From Glandiceps talaboti (Eukaryota > Hemichordata > Enteropneusta > Spengelidae): a DNA stretch of 64,000 bases. Numbering within the stretch: position 1 is the stretch's first letter; each line of letters begins with the position of its first letter. Position numbers and translations under genes: made by a program. Of the stretch, positions 46,319 to 60,854 are shown in pieces. The notes under the pieces are model-generated. The model was not told the DNA's origin. It ran no database searches and worked only from the letters and a program-made list of their open reading frames with translations. The DNA is taken from NCBI RefSeq assembly GCF_964340395.1, contig NC_135566.1, positions 22,952,135 through 23,016,134 on the forward strand, written 5' to 3'.

Positions 46319-46432
46319 TTGTCATCAGCAATAGATGCAATATGGCTGCCATCTGGAGAGAATGCAACATCTCTGACCCATGTATCATTAGCTCCTCCTG
46401 CAAAGATTGGTGATGGTGGTGGGAAAACATGT
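46319..46432 (-). CDS. WSB-like exon B: linker and WD40 blade
   Basis: The 114-base exon has acceptor TTTTCAG and donor GTAAGA. Its first base completes the Gly codon begun in exon A. It reads HVFPPPSPIFAGGANDTWVR, then DVAFSPDGSHIASIADDK, with the last Lys codon split. The proline-rich insertion followed by AGGAND and W-V-R is the signature loop between blades in WSB1. A 32-bp satellite array ends only 57 bases beyond its donor on the downstream intron side. Confidence 0.9.
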
Positions 46433-46439
46433 CTGAAAA

Positions 46440-47935
46440 TACATAGTATTACATTTTAAGTCACTTAACACGTTTCTGTAAATGAATGTAGATATATAAA
46501 GAGGACGAAATCATGTCTCGCTGTTTCGGCCAAGTTACTGGTGTCCACTTTTTTTCTATTATTCTTTTTTTCTGAACATGTTGTAATAGCTGCTAAACAT
46601 CACCAATGTTACACAAACTGTGACAACTAACTAATGACACCTGTTGTCAATAACCTTGATAAATACTGTAGACAGCAATCTTTGATCTAATATCATCCAT
46701 CACAAATTTGAGCATTTATTTGTAACATCAGTGAATAACGTGGTAGCACAATGATTGACATGGCAAACATATTGGTCACTAGGATCTCAGTGTTTTGGCT
46801 ACAATATTTCAACTCTCACACACGGCTGAATAATGTCAAAGATAAGTTAATCAAGTAACAGAATTTATTGGCAAGTCTGTGGTCAGTGTTGTTGATTTTA
46901 TGCATGGGAGACTGGTCGAGTCATTGGTCAGGGTAGGTCAAAATGTCATGTAAATTGGGTCAAGTTGATGATTTTCGTTTTCAAACAAGTTGAAAATTGA
47001 AGGGCTGCATTCAGAGGATGGAAACGTTAGTTCTGAGACTTCCCTGAGGTACCATTCGCCATGCCCAAACTATGCAAATGTGGGGAGATCAATTTTTGGT
47101 TCAGTCATCTTAGCTCTGCTCATCTGGCCTTGTGCAATTGTATTTGAATTGATTGGACCTTGACAGTAAGGTTGAGGAAACATTCTAACAACACGGCTTT
47201 CAGGACACAAGACAAGCGACATATCGGTCAGAATAGCGCTGCTGTTTTTTTTTTAAAGTTTTTTTTTGTAACATATAGAAGTGGTACAGTTGTTCAGCTC
47301 TTCACTATGCAGTTTTGTTTTAGCGATGTAATAAAGTGGTAAAATAGAAAGTTGGTAAAATATTGTACTTTTATACCATAGTCACCATTTTACAAAAAAA
47401 TCTACTGTTATGAAAATTACACAAAATCTCCAAAAATAATGACTGGGAAAAGCACAAAAAAAAAGAAAGGATTTTTGAGGTTGGCTATAAATAATTCCAG
47501 TGTTTTACAGCATTAACCCTGGAAATTTGTAATGATGAATGAAATAACTAGGGATCTAAAATAATTTTGAGGCAATTCAAATTTCAATTTTCTAATAAAT
47601 TTACCAAAAACACCGTCCATAATTGTCAACAACATTCAACTTGTAGTAGACATAACATCATCTGATATTTTAATGTAATAGTCTAAGGACCTCCTTGCAG
47701 GTGCAAATTTATTTGTCTCATTTCTCACTCAAAGGCCAGAATATAATATTAGTACATGATACAATTCACCGAGTGACAGCATTACAAGCATATACGGTGT
47801 ACACGTAACTTGACTAATGTTGTGCCTAGCATGATATGCGTTACTCCATACATGTGCATCACCACAGCACCAATTGTTCATACCAAATACAGGTAAAGAT
47901 TTACGACCCTGTTGCATACTGTCTCATATTTACAT
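46440..47935. other. Anonymous intron sequence
   Basis: Unique AT-rich intron of the WSB-like gene; no gene or repeat recognised. Confidence 0.5.
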
Positions 47936-47936
47936 T

Positions 47937-48887
47937 TGAAAATACTGCCAATGGTGTTGTCGCACAACTGTACAGTTTTTAAAAATGTTTATCCATAGCT
48001 AGTCGATGCTAATAATAGGTGTTCATTTGCTGAATGACTATCCAGTTGCCTATCCAACCATGTTGCTATCTTTGCGCGCATGTGATATACGCAATCATTT
48101 GGCTGTTACTATGGGCATGGTCTTGTTGCTAGGCAAATTTACATACATTTTTTGAATGTTTATTCAGTTGTCTATTAATACTTTTGTTATCTTTGTGAAA
48201 TACATGACCGTTTGGCTGTTGCTATGGGTGTGGTCATGGTTGGTAGGGTATTTACATACATTTTTTGAATGTTTACTCACTTGCCTACCAGATGATATTT
48301 GACCAAAATATACTGTCATTTGGTTGTTGCTAAGGGTGTGGTCATGGTTGCTAGGGCCTATTTTGTCAAAATGTTTTGAAGAAAATCTGCAGAATAATAC
48401 TTTCAGAAACATCTCACTCATTGACCAGGTACTTTTTGAGATACATGTTTTTGACCAAAAATGAACATTTTTACACCTAATTTGCATATCACCCATGGAA
48501 TCATTGTATGGTTAATGTTCTTCGTCCATACATCCCTAGATGCATTCCCATTAAATTTCAGCCCTATGTGCTCGGTGGTTTGGAATTATAGATTTTTAAC
48601 CAAAAAGACACATTTTTAGCCCTAATTTGCATATCACTGATGGAATCATCATATCATGAACAAATCTTACTTTACACCCCCTTAAGAATGTTCCCACCAA
48701 ATTTCGCACCAATCTGCTCAGTAGTTTCTGAGTTTAAGTTTTCTGACCAAAAATCACATTTTTTGACCCAAATCACACACCTGTGATGTGATCATTTCGA
48801 TTTGAACAATTTCCCAACTAGACACCCAAGGTAATGTACCAACCAAATATCATGGCAATCCGTTCAGCGGTTTTTGACTTTAAGTTG

Positions 48888-48971
<84 letters not shown>

Positions 48972-48990
48972 GACAGACAGACAGATAGAC
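47937..48990 (+). mobile_element. Family 1 copy with long (CA)n
   Basis: Left terminus gtcgcacaactgtacagttt, one changed base in the terminal repeat. Three ttgctatgggtgtggtcatg type units, the ttgcatatcacccatggaat type units and (CA)n at 48891-48966 followed by (CAGA)n. The right terminus has been lost. Confidence 0.8.
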
Positions 48991-49229
48991 AGACAGAAAA
49001 TTTTTTGTTGGGTAATATAGCATGTCACTGTGGCACAGAGGTCATTCACTTCATATCGAGTTTGCCGTTTTAAAGGCAGATGTCCCCTATATAAAGGGGA
49101 TTATGGGTAATGTATGCATATGCGGGAAATTCAAACTGCTGTAAGGAGCACTGACTTTGTCCTCATATCTTCATCCCATTTTGCACTGAAAAAGTTTCAC
49201 ATGGCTCTCATATTTCATATATACTGTTT

Positions 49230-49905
49230 GTAACAAGTCATTGAGAATGACATACTCCCTGCTATGATTGGGTTTTAAGGAACTGGCAGTTTATGTTGTC
49301 ATTTTCTTGATATCACTACTCTGATCACACAACAACACTTGTGAACCTAAATCAAACAGACTTTAGATATGTTGTGTCTGCTCGTTGGACATGGAACATG
49401 CCTACTCATGTTGTGTCTCCTCGTTGGACATGGGACATGCCTACTCTTCAAGATGACATGATGGAATAAACCATTCAACAATAAAGGATCAAACAAAATG
49501 GCTGCCAGGCGGCCATATTGGATCGTATCATGACAACAATGAATATGCAAATGTATATCATAGAACACTGTGCTAATACCAACTTTGAATGAGATCTGTT
49601 CAAGCATGTCTGAGTTATGGCTTTGGACATGGAAAATTTGCAAACAAAATGGCTGCCATGCAGCCATATTGGATCGTATCACGACGAAAATGGATATGCA
49701 CATGTATGTCATAGAACACTGTGCTAATACAAACTTTGAATGAGATCTGTTCAAGCATGTCTGAGTTATGGCTTTGGACATGGAAAATTCGCAAACAAAA
49801 TGGCTGCTAGGTGGTCATATTGGATTGCACCACGACAACAATGAATATGCACATGTATGTCATAGAACCCTGTCCTAATACCAACTTTGAATGAGATCAT
49901 TTCCT
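49230..49905 (+). mobile_element. Family 2 copy, right end missing
   Basis: From agtcattgagaatgacatac through three aaaatggctgccaggcggcc units; it breaks off at gaatgagatc without the GGAC run or hairpin. Confidence 0.75.
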
Positions 49906-49909
49906 TAGT

Positions 49910-51780
49910 GCATATTAGAATGTATTTACAACATAAAAATAAATAAATTTGAAGGTTACCAGCAGTTACAGCAAAATTTTGTTACTAATTACATGTACAA
50001 GTCACTTCGTCTATTTTCGTGTCTATGTACTTCCGGGTTGACATAAACGTTAAACGTGATACAGTCGGCCCTATAATTACTAAGAAATGACAAAACCGTT
50101 CGCAAAATAAAGTTCAGGATTTTAATTTTTCAAACTGAATACCAAAACATGAACACGGAACACGGAACACGGAATCGTGTCAGTGCATGGATGTATTAGT
50201 GATGTATCACTAATACATCCATGGTCAGTGTTACTAAGTAAGTTAGCAGTTTCATTGTAGGCTGTAAGTTGTACCGGTAAAAAAACCGATCATCACATCA
50301 TGTAGGAAGTACAAAAACATAGAACGCGTTGTTTTCTTGCTGAATAAACTCACTGAAATAACAACACGGTCAAATTGCGTCTTCGATTTTGACAGCCACC
50401 ATTGTTATGATTGAGCTTCACTAGTTCCGTTGAATGTGGCCGGGCGAACGCCGACATCCAATTTGTACAGCGTTTTTACAAAGGGAGCTCGTCAATAACC
50501 TACCGAATAATTAACTCAGAAACGTAGTTTAAATACTAACTGATCTAAGAATTACTGTTCAGAAAGACTACGCATCCGTACATAAATACGAATTCATGCG
50601 ACAAAGATTTCAACTTTACTATTTACATGTTACAGTGTAGAGGACTTATTATACACATATCATCGTACAACTAATTTTATTGGCTATAATATTAGCTACA
50701 TTTGAAAGGTCTCACTTGATTGGCTCATCGTTCGCTATTCCCGTTTTCAAGAGACACCCCGCCAGAATAAAGTGCCACGTAGTACAGCAATGGCGCGAGA
50801 TCGTCTGTTGGGCGACTTTCTCACCGGGTGTGCTTTTCGAAAACTACACAACACATGCTTTTATGACACGGAATCATAGAAAATCTACCCCGTTTCCAAA
50901 CTAATCGTAATTTTATCGCGAATAGACAACCGGAGTTGGTCAAAATAGCAAATTGAAGATCGCATGTAGCTAGCTACCTAGTGTACAGTAAGTATGGAAG
51001 TATAAACTTAGTGCGCTCTGGTCCGTGCGATACTTGTGAAGTTAATTTTGAAGTTTTCTCGATTATGTTGTCCTACATGACCTACAGATTTTTTGTAATC
51101 TGTAAAAAAACTGTCATCTATCTAACGATTTTGGTGTTTTCAAATTTATCTAACGATCCACCACATGCCGACGTTAGTGTACATGTGCAACTGTAATTTA
51201 GTACCTTGTACAAAATTGAAATGATACAAGTAAGTTAGTTCGTACCCGAGAATATCAGTTTACAATTTCAATTATACAAATTGTCACTGTGCAACAATGT
51301 TTGGATGGTGTTCGAACAGGTCCTTCAAAATACAATTTTCTCGGGCTATATATCTTTATAGAAATACGTGTTTCACCAAGACTGGGTGTCTGGCCGTACG
51401 TACGCACCGGAAAAAACGCAGCAGAAACACTGTCACTTGAAAAAAATATAACAAGGGACTCTTCGGATTAGGCAAGAACTACATGTAACCAATATGTGTG
51501 CACAACCACTAATATGTTGATAAACTACCTGGGTCTGATTTACCAAATGCTCCTCCCAGATAAACAAATGTATTCCATTGCACATGTGCAGACCTACTTC
51601 CGTAGTGTGGGCACATAGCCTGGTTGCACCTTCGGCTTTAAAGTAAGCATGGTCTTACCTACCAAACCTTGGGTATGATAACCAATGCAATCACGTTCAA
51701 AAAATAGAGCGATAAAGACTGTTAATGTTCTTAAAACTATTTTTCAACCATATTCTAAAAAATTATACATGTATGTCTCT
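49910..51780. other. Mostly unique intron sequence with a short perfect palindrome
   Basis: A 17-base inverted repeat lies at 50187-50222 and three CACGGAA repeats at about 50155-50175. No gene is recognised. Confidence 0.5.
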
Positions 51781-51814
51781 GGAGGTGTAATAAATGATTG
51801 TTATTATAAAAGTT

Positions 51815-52023
51815 ATTACATTCATTGTGTAACTTTGCCATGAACTATTTACATTCATTGTGTAACTTTGCCATGAACTATTTACATTCATTGTGTAACT
51901 TTGCCATGAACTATTTACATTCATTGTGTAACATTGCCATGAACTATTTACATTCATTGTGTAACTTTGCCATGAACTATTTACATTCATTGTGTAACTT
52001 TGCCATGAACTATTTACATTCAT
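51815..52023. repeat. 33-bp tandem repeat, six copies
   Basis: Unit attcattgtgtaactttgcc plus atgaactatttac, nearly identical in all copies. The period is a multiple of three, so it gives spurious repeats such as MNVNSSWQSYT. Confidence 0.95.
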
Positions 52024-52237
52024 ACTAACAAAGTGGCACTCACATCCTTAGCAATTTTTTTTATCCAATTTGAATTTTAGTATGAAACTTTTGGAAACAC
52101 TTGGGTGCTTGTTATCAGTGTGCAGCACTGTGCTAGAAGAATCATCATACATGTATATACATGTTAATGATTGAAAATCATTACTTCTATATCAAAAGAT
52201 TTTTCTTCACTGTGAACTTGTCCAAATAATCCAGACA

Positions 52238-55200
52238 TGTAAACATTTCACAGTACTCCTTTGGGAATTACTGTAGAAAGAGATACTGTAAACATTTCAC
52301 AGTACTCCTTTAGGAATTAGTGTAGAAAGAGATACTGTAATCATTTCACAGTACTCCTTTAGGAATTAGTGTAGAAAGAGATACTGTAAACATTTCACAG
52401 TACTCCTTTGGGAATTACTGTAGAAAGAGATACTGTAAACATTTCACAGTACTCCTTTGGGAATTGGTGTAGAAAGAGATACTGTAAACATTTCACAGTA
52501 CTCCTTTGGGAATTACTGTAGAAAGAGATACTGTAAACATTTCACAGTACTCCTTTGGGAATTGGTGTAGAAAGAGATACTGTAAACATTTCACAGTACT
52601 CCTTTGGGAATTAGTGTAGAAAGAGATACTGTAAACATTTCACAGTACTCCTTTGGGAATTGGTGTAGAAAGAGATACTGTAAACATTTCACAGTACTCC
52701 TTTGGGAATTAGTGTAGAAAGAGATACTGTAAACATTTCACAGTACTCCTTTGGGAATTAGTGTAGAAAGAGATACTGTAAACATTTCACAGTACTCCTT
52801 TGGGAATTAGTGTAGAAAGAGATACTGTAAACATTTCACAGTACTCCTTTGGGAATTAGTGTAGAAAGAGATACTGTAAACATTTCACAGTACTCCTTTG
52901 GGAATTAGTGTAGAAAGAGATACTGTAAACATTTCACAGTACTCCTTTGGGAATTAGTGTAGAAAGAGATACTGTAAACATTTCACAGTACTCCTTTGGG
53001 AATTACTGTAGAAAGAGATACTGTAAACATTTCACAGTACTCCTTTGGGAATTAGTGTAGAAAGAGATACTGTAAACATTTCACAGTACTCCTTTGGGAA
53101 TTAGTGTAGAAAGAGATACTGTAAACATTTCACAGTACTCCTTTAGGAATTAGTGTAGAAAGAGATACTGTAAACATTTCACAGTACTCCTTTAGGAATT
53201 AGTGTAGAAAGAGATACTGTAATCATTTCACAGTACTCCTTTGGGAATTACTGTAGAAAGAGATACTGTAAACATTTCACAGTACTCCTTTGGGAATTGG
53301 TGTAGAAAGAGATACTGTAAACATTTCACAGTACTCCTTTGGGAATTAGTGTAGAAAGAGATACTGTAAACATTTCACAGTACTCCTTTGGGAATTAGTG
53401 TAGAAAGAGATACTGTAAACATTTCACAGTACTCCTTTGGGAATTAGTGTAGAAAGAGATACTGTAAACATTTCACAGTACTCCTTTGGGAATTAGTGTA
53501 GAAAGAGATACTGTAAACATTTCACAGTACTCCTTTGGGAATTAGTGTAGAAAGAGATACTGTAAACATTTCACAGTACTCCTTTGGGAATTAGTGTAGA
53601 AAGAGATACTGTAAACATTTCACAGTACTCCTTTGGGAATTAGTTTAGAAAGAGATACTGTAAACATTTCACAGTACTCCTTTGGGAATTAGTTTAGAAA
53701 GAGATACTGTAAACATTTCACAGTACTCCTTTGGGAATTAGTTTAGAAAGAGATACTGTAAACATTTCACAGTACTCCTTTGGGAATTAGTGTAGAAAGA
53801 GATACTGTAAACATTTCACAGTACTCCTTTAGGAATTAGTGTAGAAAGAGATACTGTAAACATTTCACAGTACTCCTTTGGGAATTAGTGTAGAAAGAGA
53901 TACTGTAAACATTTCACAGTACTCCTTTGAGAATTAGTGTAGAAAGAGATACTGTAAACATTTCACAGTACTCCTTTGGGAATTAGTGTAGAAAGAGATA
54001 CTGTAAACATTTCACAGTACTCCTTTGGGAATTAGTGTAGAAAGAGATACTGTAAACATTTCACAGTACTCCTTTGGGAATTAGTGTAGAAAGAGATACT
54101 GTAAACATTTCACAGTACTCCTTTGGGAATTACTGTAGAAAGAGATACTGTAAACATTTCACAGTACTCCTTTGGGAATTACTGTAGAAAGAGATACTGT
54201 AAACATTTCACAGTACTCCTTTGGGAATTAGTGTAGAAAGAGATACTGTAAACATTTCACAGTACTCCTTTGGGAATTAGTGTAGAAAGAGATACTGTAA
54301 ACATTTCACAGTACTCCTTTGGGAATTAGTGTAGAAAGAGATACTGTAAACATTTCACAGTACTCCTTTGGGAATTAGTGTAGAAAGAGATACTGTAAAC
54401 ATTTCACAGTACTCCTTTGGGAATTAGTGTAGAAAGAGATACTGTAAACATTTCACAGTACTCCTTTGGGAATTAGTGTAGAAAGAGATACTGTAAACAT
54501 TTCACAGTACTCCTTTGGGAATTAGTGTAGAAAGAGATACTGTAAACATTTCACAGTACTCCTTTGGGAATTAGTGTAGAAAGAGATACTGTAAACATTT
54601 CACAGTACTCCTTTGGGAATTAGTGTAGAAAGAGATACTGTAAACATTTCACAGTACTCCTTTGGGAATTAGTGTAGAAAGAGATACTGTAAACATTTCA
54701 CAGTACTCCTTTGGGAATTAGTGTAGAAAGAGATACTGTAAACATTTCACAGTACTCCTTTGGGAATTAGTGTAGAAAGAGATACTGTAAACATTTCACA
54801 GTACTCCTTTGGGAATTAGTGTAGAAAGAGATACTGTAAACATTTCACAGTACTCCTTTGGGAATTAGTGTAGAAAGAGATACTGTAAACATTTCACAGT
54901 ACTCCTTTGGGAATTAGTGTAGAAAGAGATACTGTAAACATTTCACAGTACTCCTTTGGGAATTAGTGTAGAAAGAGATACTGTAAACATTTCACAGTAC
55001 TCCTTTGGGAATTACTGTAGAAAGAGATACTGTAAACATTTCACAGTACTCCTTTGGGAATTAGTGTAGAAAGAGATACTGTAAACATTTCACAGTACTC
55101 CTTTGGGAATTAGTGTAGAAAGAGATACTGTAAACATTTCACAGTACTCCTTTGGGAATTAGTGTAGAAAGAGATACTGTAAACATTTCACAGTACTCCT

Positions 55201-58200
55201 TTGGGATTTACTGTAGAAAGAGATACTGTAAACATTTCACAGTACTCCTTTGGGAATTAGTGTAGAAAGAGATACTGTAAACATTTCACAGTACTCCTTT
55301 GGGAATTAGTGTAGAAAGAGATACTGTAAACATTTCACAGTACTCCTTTGGGAATTAGTGTAGAAAGAGATACTGTAAACATTTCACAGTACTCCTTTGG
55401 GAATTAGTGTAGAAAGAGATACTGTAAACATTTCACAGTACTCCTTTGGGAATTAGTGTAGAAAGAGATACTGTAAACATTTCACAGTACTCCTTTGGGA
55501 ATTAGTGTAGAAAGAGATACTGTAAACATTTCACAGTACTCCTTTGGGAATTAGTGTAGAAAGAGATACTGTAAACATTTCACAGTACTCCTTTGGGAAT
55601 TAGTGTAGAAAGAGATACTGTAAACATTTCACAGTACTCCTTTGGGAATTAGTGTAGAAAGAGATACTGTAAACATTTCACAGTACTCCTTTGGGAATTA
55701 GTGTAGAAAGAGATACTGTAAACATTTCACAGTACTCCTTTAGGAATTAGTGTAGAAAGAGATACTGTAAACATTTCACAGTACTCCTTTAGGAATTAGT
55801 GTAGAAAGAGATACTGTAATCATTTCACAGTACTCCTTTGGGAATTACTGTAGAAAGAGATACTGTAAACATTTCACAGTACTCCTTTGGGAATTGGTGT
55901 AGAAAGAGATACTGTAAACATTTCACAGTACTCCTTTGGGAATTAGTGTAGAAAGAGATACTGTAAACATTTCACAGTACTCCTTTGGGAATTAGTGTAG
56001 AAAGAGATACTGTAAACATTTCACAGTACTCCTTTGGGAATTAGTGTAGAAAGAGATACTGTAAACATTTCACAGTACTCCTTTGGGAATTAGTGTAGAA
56101 AGAGATACTGTAAACATTTCACAGTACTCCTTTGGGAATTAGTGTAGAAAGAGATACTGTAAACATTTCACAGTACTCCTTTGGGAATTAGTGTAGAAAG
56201 AGATACTGTAAACATTTCACAGTACTCCTTTGGGAATTAGTGTAGAAAGAGATACTGTAAACATTTCACAGTACTCCTTTGGGAATTAGTGTAGAAAGAG
56301 ATACTGTAAACATTTCACAGTACTCCTTTGGGAATTAGTGTAGAAAGAGATACTGTAAACATTTCACAGTACTCCTTTGGGAATTAGTGTAGAAAGAGAT
56401 ACTGTAAACATTTCACAGTACTCCTTTGGGAATTAGTGTAGAAAGAGATACTGTAAACATTTCACAGTACTCCTTTGGGAATTAGTGTAGAAAGAGATAC
56501 TGTAAACATTTCACAGTACTCCTTTGGGAATTACTGTAGAAAGAGATACTGTAAACATTTCACAGTACTCCTTTGGGAATTAGTGTAGAAAGAGATACTG
56601 TAAACATTTCACAGTACTCCTTTGGGAATTAGTGTAGAAAGAGATACTGTAAACATTTCACAGTACTCCTTTGGGATTTACTGTAGAAAGAGATACTGTA
56701 AACATTTCACAGTACTCCTTTGGGAATTAGTGTAGAAAGAGATACTGTAAACATTTCACAGTACTCCTTTGGGAATTAGTGTAGAAAGAGATACTGTAAA
56801 CATTTCACAGTACTCCTTTGGGAATTAGTGTAGAAAGAGATACTGTAAACATTTCACAGTACTCCTTTGGGAATTAGTGTAGAAAGAGATACTGTAAACA
56901 TTTCACAGTACTCCTTTGGGAATTAGTGTAGAAAGAGATACTGTAAACATTTCACAGTACTCCTTTGGGAATTAGTGTAGAAAGAGATACTGTAAACATT
57001 TCACAGTACTCCTTTGGGAATTAGTGTAGAAAGAGATACTGTAAACATTTCACAGTACTCCTTTGGGAATTAGTGTAGAAAGAGATACTGTAAACATTTC
57101 ACAGTACTCCTTTGGGAATTAGTGTAGAAAGAGATACTGTAAACATTTCACAGTACTCCTTTGGGAATTACTGTAGAAAGAGATACTGTAAACATTTCAC
57201 AGTACTCCTTTGGGAATTAGTGTAGAAAGAGATACTGTAAACATTTCACAGTACTCCTTTGGGAATTAGTGTAGAAAGAGATACTGTAAACATTTCACAG
57301 TACTCCTTTAGGAATTAGTGTAGAAAGAGATACTGTAAACATTTCACAGTACTCCTTTGGGAATTAGTGTAGAAAGAGATACTGTAATCATTTCACAGTA
57401 CTCCTTTGGGAATTACTGTAGAAAGAGATACTGTAAACATTTCACAGTACTCCTTTGGGAATTGGTGTAGAAAGAGATACTGTAAACATTTCACAGTACT
57501 CCTTTGGGAATTAGTGTAGAAAGAGATACTGTAAACATTTCACAGTACTCCTTTGGGAATTAGTGTAGAAAGAGATACTGTAAACATTTCACAGTACTCC
57601 TTTGGGAATTAGTGTAGAAAGAGATACTGTAAACATTTCACAGTACTCCTTTGGGAATTAGTGTAGAAAGAGATACTGTAAACATTTCACAGTACTCCTT
57701 TGGGAATTAGTGTAGAAAGAGATACTGTAAACATTTCACAGTACTCCTTTGGGAATTAGTGTAGAAAGAGATACTGTAAACATTTCACAGTACTCCTTTG
57801 GGAATTAGTTTAGAAAGAGATACTGTAAACATTTCACAGTACTCCTTTGGGAATTAGTTTAGAAAGAGATACTGTAAACATTTCACAGTACTCCTTTGGG
57901 AATTAGTGTAGAAAGAGATACTGTAAACATTTCACAGTACTCCTTTAGGAATTAGTGTAGAAAGAGATACTGTAAACATTTCACAGTACTCCTTTGGGAA
58001 TTAGTGTAGAAAGAGATACTGTAAACATTTCACAGTACTCCTTTGAGAATTAGTGTAGAAAGAGATACTGTAAACATTTCACAGTACTCCTTTGGGAATT
58101 AGTGTAGAAAGAGATACTGTAAACATTTCACAGTACTCCTTTGGGAATTACTGTAGAAAGAGATACTGTAAACATTTCACAGTACTCCTTTGGGAATTAC

Positions 58201-59694
58201 TGTAGAAAGAGATACTGTAAACATTTCACAGTACTCCTTTGGGAATTAGTGTAGAAAGAGATACTGTAAACATTTCACAGTACTCCTTTGGGAATTAGTG
58301 TAGAAAGAGATACTGTAAACATTTCACAGTACTCCTTTGGGAATTAGTGTAGAAAGAGATACTGTAAACATTTCACAGTACTCCTTTGGGAATTAGTGTA
58401 GAAAGAGATACTGTAAAAATTTCACAGTACTCCTTTGGGAATTAGTGTAGAAAGAGATACTGTAAACATTTCACAGTACTCCTTTGGGAATTAGTGTAGA
58501 AAGAGATACTGTAAACATTTCACAGTACTCCTTTGGGAATTAGTGTAGAAAGAGATACTGTAAACATTTCACAGTACTCCTTTGGGAATTAGTGTAGAAA
58601 GAGATACTGTAAACATTTCACAGTACTCCTTTGGGAATTAGTGTAGAAAGAGATACTGTAAACATTTCACAGTACTCCTTTGGGAATTAGTGTAGAAAGA
58701 GATACTGTAAACATTTCACAGTACTCCTTTGGGAATTAGTGTAGAAAGAGATACTGTAAACATTTCACAGTACTCCTTTGGGAATTAGTGTAGAAAGAGA
58801 TACTGTAAACATTTCACAGTACTCCTTTGGGAATTAGTGTAGAAAGAGATACTGTAAACATTTCACAGTACTCCTTTGGGAATTAGTGTAGAAAGAGATA
58901 CTGTAAACATTTCACAGTACTCCTTTGGGAATTAGTGTAGAAAGAGATACTGTAAACATTTCACAGTACTCCTTTGGGAATTAGTGTAGAAAGAGATACT
59001 GTAAACATTTCACAGTACTCCTTTGGGAATTACTGTAGAAAGAGATACTGTAAACATTTCACAGTACTCCTTTGGGAATTAGTGTAGAAAGAGATACTGT
59101 AAACATTTCACAGTACTCCTTTGGGAATTAGTGTAGAAAGAGATACTGTAAACATTTCACAGTACTCCTTTGGGAATTAGTGTAGAAAGAGATACTGTAA
59201 ACATTTCACAGTACTCCTTTGGGATTTACTGTAGAAAGAGATACTGTAAACATTTCACAGTACTCCTTTGGGAATTAGTGTAGAAAGAGATACTGTAAAC
59301 ATTTCACAGTACTCCTTTGGGAATTAGTGTAGAAAGAGATACTGTAAACATTTCACAGTACTCCTTTGGGAATTAGTGTAGAAAGAGATACTGTAAACAT
59401 TTCACAGTACTCCTTTGGGAATTAGTGTAGAAAGAGATACTGTAAACATTTCACAGTACTCCTTTGGGAATTAGTGTAGAAAGAGATACTGTAAACATTT
59501 CACAGTACTCCTTTGGGAATTAGTGTAGAAAGAGATACTGTAAACATTTCACAGTACTCCTTTGGGAATTAGTGTAGAAAGAGATACTGTAAACATTTCA
59601 CAGTACTCCTTTGGGAATTAGTGTAGAAAGAGATACTGTAAACATTTCACAGTACTCCTTTGGGAATTACTGTAGAAAGAGATACTGTAAACAT
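52238..59694. repeat. 49-bp satellite array, about 152 copies
   Basis: The unit joins atactgtaaacatttcacag, tactcctttgggaattagtg and tagaaagag. Most units are identical or one base different. TACTGT and ACAGTA within each unit are reverse complements separated by nine bases. The array lies in the WSB-like intron between exons A and B, occupying half of it. Confidence 0.98.
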
Positions 59695-59699
59695 TGGTA

Positions 59700-60465
59700 A
59701 CAGCCATGCATGTGTACAAAATTAAGAGTACAGTATACATTACATGTCTTCTGTAACTTGAACATGTTGTTGGCAATAGCAAGACGTTGCAGTGTTGACA
59801 CCAACAAACTTACATTCAAACATTCCAACATTGAAACTATTTAAATGATCAGCTATTGCTGTTCCTTTTGAGTCATTTTGTACAATTTTTGTAACATTCC
59901 TGCAAGAAATCTGTGTTTATGACACAATTGAAGCTTGTAACAAACACCATACCACATTACTTATTTATTTATTGCATCCCTTTTGTATCACTAAAATTGT
60001 TAGGAGCAGCACTAAGAAAGAAATGAAAATACATACACTACTAAAAAGACAAGTAAAAAACATATACAGGAACAAACAAGAAAATAAACCAAAGTGAGAT
60101 AAGAATATTGTTGTCATTAGGCATATGCTGTGTGAAGCTGCACATGGTAATTTCATTTATTGCACATGCCCAATGAACAAAGAACTTCTTCCAAGGTCAT
60201 GGCCATGAAAGACACATTACCATTACTGAGTCAATATTTCCCGATGATACAACTGATTTAAAACTAAAACTTGGTCAAAACAATTGTTTTTTTTCAGGAA
60301 TGCAATCTGCCTTTTAACAATTTTAAGAAAATGATAGAAACATTCTGAGCTAACATTGCAGCCAAATCTACAGGTCTAGTTAGGCAGGTCTTTCCAAAAT
60401 CTTCTGGTCCAACCCAAAGATTTAGAAGCCCCAGACCACTGGGCCAGCATTAATTTCAAGCCCTG
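59700..60465. other. Anonymous intron sequence
   Basis: Unique sequence between the satellite and a family 1 fragment; no gene is recognised. Confidence 0.5.
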
Positions 60466-60746
<281 letters not shown>

Positions 60747-60854
60747 AGTAAAACACCACCGCCTCTACAAAGTGGTAAGATGCCAAAGCTTTCAAAATCA
60801 ATTAAGTTATGACTAATAATAGTAATATGAGATAAACACATCTCTCAAACTTAC

